Below, in pieces: positions 58,601 to 64,000 of a DNA stretch of 64,000 bases. The translations under genes were made by a program, and so were the position numbers. The notes beneath the pieces are model-generated. The model had not been told where the DNA came from. It worked only from the letters and a program-made list of their open reading frames with translations, and did no database searches. The stretch covers positions 4,658,915-4,722,914 of the forward strand of contig JARWIR010000038.1 in assembly GCA_029959085.1 (NCBI GenBank), in the 5' to 3' direction. Numbering within the stretch: position 1 is the first letter of the stretch; the number at the start of each line of letters is the position of its first letter. Source of the DNA: Nemophila menziesii. Taxonomy: Eukaryota; Streptophyta; Magnoliopsida; Boraginales; Hydrophyllaceae.

Positions 58601-60460
58601 GAATAATTTAACAAAATTTGAGATTTTTTTTGTTACAAATGAGGTCTAAACGACCAGGAAGTAAATTTCCTACTAATTATTAATTAGCTATAAGTATTCA
58701 AGGCACAACATAACCGTAACGGTCTCTCCATAATACCCGTCATAAACGATCTGGTGGATCCCTATACGAGATTGGACACTCCGTACTATTCGCACCAAAC
58801 TTCGTCATCCAGTCTGCACATTTATTTGTCTCACGAAAGTTCCAAACCAAATCGAAATGTTCCTTAACCGCCAATATATCCCGGCAAGCCCTTATTATAA
58901 CATTCGAAAAACCTCTTGAATTCACACCGTCCTTCACTAGCGCATGCAATTCACTCAAGTCAATCTCAATGGTGAGGGATGTATACCCCGGACATACCGC
59001 CATGTGCAAACCTAAGTGTAACGCAAGGAGTTCCGCTTCAAAAGGTATACGCGCGACACAACTCCCTGCAAAACCCCCCAGATAGTCCCCATTACTATTG
59101 CGAAATAGTCCTCATACTCTTGCTAAAGACCTATCCACATCAAAGGAACTATCTACATCCAATTTCCTGTCTTCGATTTAATACATTTAACAAGAGTATT
59201 CTTAGCCGACATAAATAGTCCACCGTCTCTTTCAATACCATATGCACACACATAATCATTAACCGCATTCAATACAATAGCTCGCAACTCACTACCGATT
59301 TTTTCTTTGCCGATTGATCAAAAAGTATTGTATTTCTATCCATCCAAATCTGCCAAACAAGCTCTGCCACTATGCAACGCAACTCGATCCCATTAACTAC
59401 TTCTTGTTTGACAGTAGCTCATCCCACCAACTCAACTCAACCCTTCCTCCTTGCTACTCCACGTGGCTTAAAGCTGTTGTCCTGGGCCTCCTCTCGGACT
59501 GCTGCTGCAGAAAGTCAATCCCCCGATGGTTCACCCTTCGCTGCTGCAGAACAAGTACATGTTCGCCACTGTCGGACCTGCTGTCCACGAGACCTGCACC
59601 GCTGACGCCCTTGGAACGGAGCTAATCCACCCAAGATCTCCCCCGGACTTCAAACAGCTGTTGTACCTTCCACGTGTTCTCCAACCGCTCACTGCTACAC
59701 TCCTCACGAAACCGAAGCTCATGTTGTACACACCTTGACCAACACCCTATAGTTGTCGCAACTCGAAAACAATTTACCCGCCGTCTCCGGCTCAAGACCA
59801 CATCTCTGACAAACCAGATCCTCCAAGACTCCTCTCAACACTAGATTCTCGCCCGTAGGAAGCCGATCCCAAGTCGCCCGCCACAGTAACATTTTAATTT
59901 TTGCGGGAACTTAAGCGACCAAATTAGATCCCATTTAAAGTTCGAACCAATTACCACCGGAGCCAACCTATTATATGCCAATTTTACCGAGAAAACGCCC
60001 GAAGACTCAAAATTCCATTCAAACGACCTCTCATTCCCGTTTTCTAATTCAGTTATTCCTCATTCTAATACCTCACAACTTGCTAGTATATTCTTACACA
60101 TACTAGAATCTGAAGGTTTCACAACACGTTCTATAAACCCATTCAGAAAGTAGTTTCGTTTCAAGACTTTTACCCTTGAAGATGGATCATTCCGTAACAT
60201 TTTCCAACCTATTTAGCCAGAAATGCCTTGTTGTAGTTACGCGCACCCCTAATACCCAAACCTCCATGCTTTCTAGGGCGGCATAAGACTTCCCACGAAA
60301 GCCAATGTATTTTCCTTCCCTCGCTAGACGAGTCCTAAATAAAACATCGAATGATTCTATCAATTTCCTATTTTGCATTATATATGTAAGAATAGCCGAT
60401 AATACCAATTGAACTAGTGTATCATATAGTGACTCGTTGACTTAGCTATTTTTTAATGTC
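58600..60460 (-). pseudogene. LINE ORF2 3' relic (RT end, zinc-binding tail, RNase H)
   Basis: On the minus strand, about 60400-60190 encodes IGFRGKSYAALESM and, in another frame, RKHGGLGIRGARNYNKAF, the end of the reverse transcriptase. A zinc-binding stretch with repeated stops follows. About 59380-59150 reads LVWQIWMDRNTILF, and 59009-58740 reads TSLTIEIDLSELHALVKDGV, then NFRETNKCADWMTKFGA, the RNase H-like domain. The T-run at about 58625 marks the 3' end. A GC-rich stretch with CTGCTGCAG (about 59440-59700) is oddly rich for a LINE. The relic is 5'-truncated and dead. Confidence 0.75.
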
Positions 60461-61158
60461 CTGCCAAAAAATCATTTATAAAAATAGGTTAAATTTCCGT
60501 CCAAAAAAAAAAAAAAAATTGGTTGTATTTGGAAAAGAAAAAAGTACTCAAGGAAAAAGTAGCCCAATTTGATTTTTTTTTTTTTTTTTATGTTCTTACA
60601 AGTTACAATTTGATTTGTAGGTGCATTGAACCAAGGTCCGATTAATTATCGTTTGTGTGATTGAACGTATACGTACTCTATCCTCAATATTAAGTCTTAA
60701 TTAACCAAGAGAACTACATGGTTCCGAAACTCACTAAAAAGCTAACCTGTGGTCAGAGAATCCGAGTGATGATTAATCTCATCTCGCTAAGGAAGTATAG
60801 AAATTAGAAACCAGGTAAGAACCACCAAAAGAAAAGGCATTGTTTGAGACTTTATGGTGTGTGTAAAGGTTAAGTTGTATTCCATAGCATTAACTATCAT
60901 GATTTGCTTTATCTAAAATCAGTAAAATGCCTTTTTAGATCAGATTAAGCATAACAAATCAAAAGCATCAAATTTAAATGGACGATGCTGTATGAAAACT
61001 TACACATAAAGCTTAGTAAACAAGAATCTCTGGCCTTTAAGCAACCTTTGTTCCAAGTAATACTAGATATTGGTTCCCTTTTCCCCACCTGACTTATGTT
61101 GGAATTCTATACTTAGCCATATCTTTACTTCGCCAACTTTCAGACAATTCTTACAGCC
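60461..61158 (+). promoter_or_regulatory. upstream region of DUF1218 gene
   Basis: The presumed promoter and leader of the gene at 61159. Two A- or T-runs (60509-60519, 60573-60587) are present. No clear TATA box or other defined site was identified. Confidence 0.35.
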
Positions 61159-62077
61159 ATGGCTGTCACACATGCTGATCTTGCTCCGAATCGCCGAAGC
61201 ACTGATCTAGGCAGCAAAACAGGCGCCTTCCTTGTTCTCTTGTGTATACTCTTCGGCCTTATCTGCTTCGTTCTATCTCTCATGGCTGAAGCTACTCGTT
61301 CTGAGGTACTAAATAACCTATCTTTTTTTTTTTTGAATTTAGTTACTAACTTTAATGATTTTCAGGCAACATGGATATCTACAAGTGATAAAGATTTTGC
61401 GTGTAGCTATAATAGTAGTGGGAAGACAACTTTATTATCAGCATCTGGTGCGTTTCTTGCATTGGCAATAGCTATGATGGTGATACATACATATTTATTG
61501 GTTGTAATCAGTAAAACAACAGATCCACCATTACTTGTTTGGGAATCTGATTCTCAATTCTTCAACACCCTATCTTGGCAAGCTGGCTTATTCTTTGTTG
61601 CTACCTGGTATATATTATATTATCACCGAGGACAATCATGATATAGTGTAATATTACTAACAATATATCTAAATTGTTTAATCTTTTGGCAGGGTATCAT
61701 TTGCAGTAGGGGAAATTTTGCTACTCATAGGCCTGAGTGTTGAATCTGGCCACCTAACGAACTGGGGAACACCAAGACCAAGCTGCCTTGTCATACGACA
61801 AGGACTGTTTTGTGCAGCTGGAGTGTTCGGTTTAATGACGGTACTATTTTCTGCTGGTTTATATATCACAGCTTTACGTGCCCAGAAATACTTACAGCAT
61901 CAAGAACACATACGTCGTGAGGTAATAGAGGCCTCGGTTCTATACGCATCACCACCAAGGTCACCTAGACGTATTAGAGCTATGGCCAACGAAAATCCCA
62001 TTGTGACACAGAATCAAAACCAGCATACCTTATTGGATTATTTAGCTGAATTTGATAAGGTCTCGGCTTTGATTTAG
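61159..62077 (+). CDS. DUF1218 membrane protein (three exons, 257 aa)
   Basis: Exons are 61159-61305, 61366-61607 and 61693-62077 with GT-AG introns; the total is 774 bases. The protein has four hydrophobic segments (about 21-45, 75-100, 116-142, 165-190), and a cysteine-containing loop after the first (FACSYNSSGK). The DUF1218 family of plants includes MODIFYING WALL LIGNIN, VCC and DEAL-type proteins, reported in lignin composition, vein and leaf-margin patterning; they act in cell membranes of the secretory system. The wording LGSKTGAFLVLLCILFGL, PRPSC..IRQGLF and FGLMTVLFSAGLYIT fits the family, and the length is normal. The C-terminal tail is hydrophilic. Intron 1 is only 60 bases and keeps the frame if retained. 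No damage was seen, so it is probably functional; the exact member is not assigned. Confidence 0.92.
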
Positions 62078-63015
62078 ATCATGAAAAGGAATAAGAAATA
62101 AATTAGAGGAGATAATTAATTTTTCGTTCTGATGGAAAGTGTATATAAAAACATATATACTGATTAATTAAAAGATTTGGTGAATTGGTAGCAGTCACAA
62201 TTTACATGTAAATTTAAGTGGAATAATGCAAATTACATGGACTTGTGGTGTTGTAAGTGTAATATATTCTTTGCTATCTAAAACTTACAATTTTTTTTTA
62301 ATACATGAGAAAGTCACTTCGAACTCGAAATCATTTTAACTCCAATAAGATTGGTTCCAGGACCAAACTTACAATTTTACCTTTTAATACAACTAAGACT
62401 TTTGATAAATTTCAAATCCAAGGTCTCTCTTGATCCCTTGCCGTTTAGATCTGTGCAAAATAAATCGGGTGTCTATTTTTCATTCAAAAAGATAAGTGAC
62501 GTGTTCTAGATAAAAAAATATCAATATTATAAAAATACATGATTCAAAATATTATCTAAAAACATCTATTATTCAAAAAATTATATTAAAATTGATATTA
62601 ATCAAAAAAATCATATAAAATAATTTGGATTGAATGAATATTGTTCAATATTTGATTATTACATTCTTTTGATTTTTTTGTACTTTTTTAATTTTTTTTT
62701 TCGGCAAAAGACCGCAAAAATAGGATGGTTAAATTTTATATGAGTTTTGCAATATATTCTTAACTCAATCTTATAATAGAAATGAGTCTAAATTTTATCT
62801 CAAATTTATAATAGAAATGGGACAAACTCTATTTTTATCTTAGAATGCTAAAATTTATCATCTTGACAAGACTAAAGGGGAGCAGAATGTGCCTTCTCCT
62901 AAAGGTCACATCGCCACTAATTTTAACTTTTTTGTGTGGCTAATAATAATCTAGAAGATGCATTGATTATGTTTATGAACTCTAGCATACAAAAGCAAGT
63001 CAAAGAGCCCCCCCA
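62078..63015. other. 3' untranslated region and AT-rich spacer
   Basis: After the DUF1218 stop, AATAAGAAATAAATTAG (62089-62105) may serve as polyadenylation signal. The rest is AT-rich with no gene seen. Confidence 0.45.
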
Positions 63016-63023
63016 GATATATG

Positions 63024-63608
63024 TACGGGTAAGCAAAATTTTAACAAAACCAAAAAATCGAGTTAATTTTAACTAAACCGATCCAAAATATATGTTAATT
63101 TTACCTTGGCCAACCTTACCCATTGGGTTACCTTATGATTTTCCGGGTCCATGTGTTTTACCTATATATTACCCAAGCTATTGGGTTGGGGTTACCCAAA
63201 CCGAAAAACCGTGTAAATAAAAAAAATACAAAACATGTATATTTGAGAAGTCAATTGATTTGGCTTCTCGGATATTCCAAACATGCATAATTTATTTTGA
63301 AGTATTCGATTCACGATTTTTTGGTTTCTAATGTTAAGATTGTATCTTTGATCTTTCGAAGTATAATGATATAAGTGTTTTCAAATTTTCTCATTTATTT
63401 AAATTTTTCATGCGTTAAAAAAAGTTTGACTAATGTTTACTAACGAGGGTAAACCGAGGGTAACCGAAAGGTAAACCGAATTAACCCGAGGGTAAACTTT
63501 TTCTTACCCTACCCTTGGGTTACCCTAGCAATTCCTTAAACCGAAATATATTACCCTTGGTTTACCCCAACCTCAAAACCGGGTAAAACCGACCCATGCT
63601 CTCCCCTA
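63024..63608. mobile_element. hAT MITE with GGGTAAACCGA motifs
   Basis: The left end TACGGGTAAGC and the inverted right end TAGGGGAGAGC are similar, and a perfect 8-base duplication GATATATG lies at 63016-63023 and 63609-63616. GGGTAAACCGAGGGTAACCG and TTACCC/GGGTTACC motifs crowd both ends. 585 bp, no coding capacity. Confidence 0.85.
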
Positions 63609-63616
63609 GATATATG

Positions 63617-64000
63617 TTAAGATTTACTTGGAAGGGCCCACGGAGACTAAGATGGGTGTTAATAGTTATGTGAATTTCCGTAAATATCATTTGGTAGGGT
63701 GGGGATATTTTGCTTGTTACGTATAAGATAATTGAGTGTTTGAGGTGGAAATTAAATAAAAAATAAGGCCAGTTGTATGGTAATATACTATCAACCTAGT
63801 TTGTGCGAGGTTGAAGAGAAAGTGGGTTCTAGAAAATAGGTTATGCTAGTTATATAAGTTGTAATGATTAATTTTATAAGGCTTGAGTTGAAGGATATAT
63901 TTTTTGGGTCAGGTAAACGGTTGTATTAATAAAAAAACTGTACACTATACAAAGAGAGTTACCTATCTAAGTCAAAAGGCTAAAGATAGCAACTAAGAAG
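63617..64000. other. spacer at right edge, no gene seen
   Basis: AT-rich. The last 100 bases (GGTAAACGGTTGTATTAATA onward) could be the 3' end of another minus-strand retroelement, but there is too little to judge. Confidence 0.3.

Overview
This is a 64 kb piece of a plant nuclear genome, almost certainly a eudicot. The evidence is Athila-type Ty3 and Ty1/copia LTR retrotransposons, plant L1-type LINEs, CACTA, Mutator-like and hAT-type DNA transposons, nuclear copies of plastid genes (rps18, rps16, rpl20), and two intact plant genes with GT-AG introns. The sequence is AT-rich and dominated by transposons. No bacterial-type operons, CRISPR arrays or rRNA/tRNA genes were seen. I could not fix the species.

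Layout: 1-2015, the end of a minus-strand Athila-like element cut by the window edge; 2016-2505, a LINE RNase H relic; 2634-4590, a CACTA relic with a broken transposase; 4591-5885, a mosaic of plastid DNA. That plastid block is split by a complete 11.26 kb Athila element (5886-17145) whose two 1477-bp LTRs look identical and which has a perfect 5-bp target duplication (ATAAC) and an unbroken 1747-residue polyprotein. From 17.1 to 24 kb there are old LTR and LINE relics and one small TIR element. From 24.1 to 25.7 kb lies a Mutator-like element with a long CT tract. From 26.16 to 27.96 kb there is a gene resembling SCI1 (style cell-cycle inhibitor 1), split by a CACTA element that itself received two hAT-like MITEs. 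From 28.3 to 30.7 kb are two more hAT MITEs among ACCGG-rich repeats.

From 30.7 to 37.0 kb there is a minus-strand copia element with 5-bp target duplication, broken pol and no visible gag. From 38.1 to 43.7 kb is a decayed plus-strand LINE interrupted by a second CT-tract Mutator-like element with a 10-bp target duplication. From 43.87 to 50.12 kb is a full-length minus-strand LINE with a 13-bp target duplication and only about three coding lesions. It starts about 0.2 kb beyond the end of a five-exon minus-strand gene of the VARLMGL/DUF4378 (TRM-like) family (50340-53100).

From 55.0 to 58.2 kb there is a large inverted repeat (foldback) centred near 56.75 kb, with CCACCA/GGTGGT outer ends and a core of telomere-like TTTAGGG and TTTTGTGTATT...ACACACAAAA repeats. 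From 58.6 to 60.46 kb is a LINE relic. At 61159-62077 there is an intact three-exon DUF1218 four-helix membrane protein gene. A hAT MITE at 63024-63608 closes the window.

The host genes likely to be functional are the TRM-like gene and the DUF1218 gene. Almost everything else is layered insertion whose order can be read from target duplications. The most unusual structures are the foldback with a telomere-like core, the nested dissection of the SCI1-like gene, the hairpin-repeat block and extra 3' ORF of the young Athila element, and the pair of Mutator-like elements with a CT tract at the same distance from one end.
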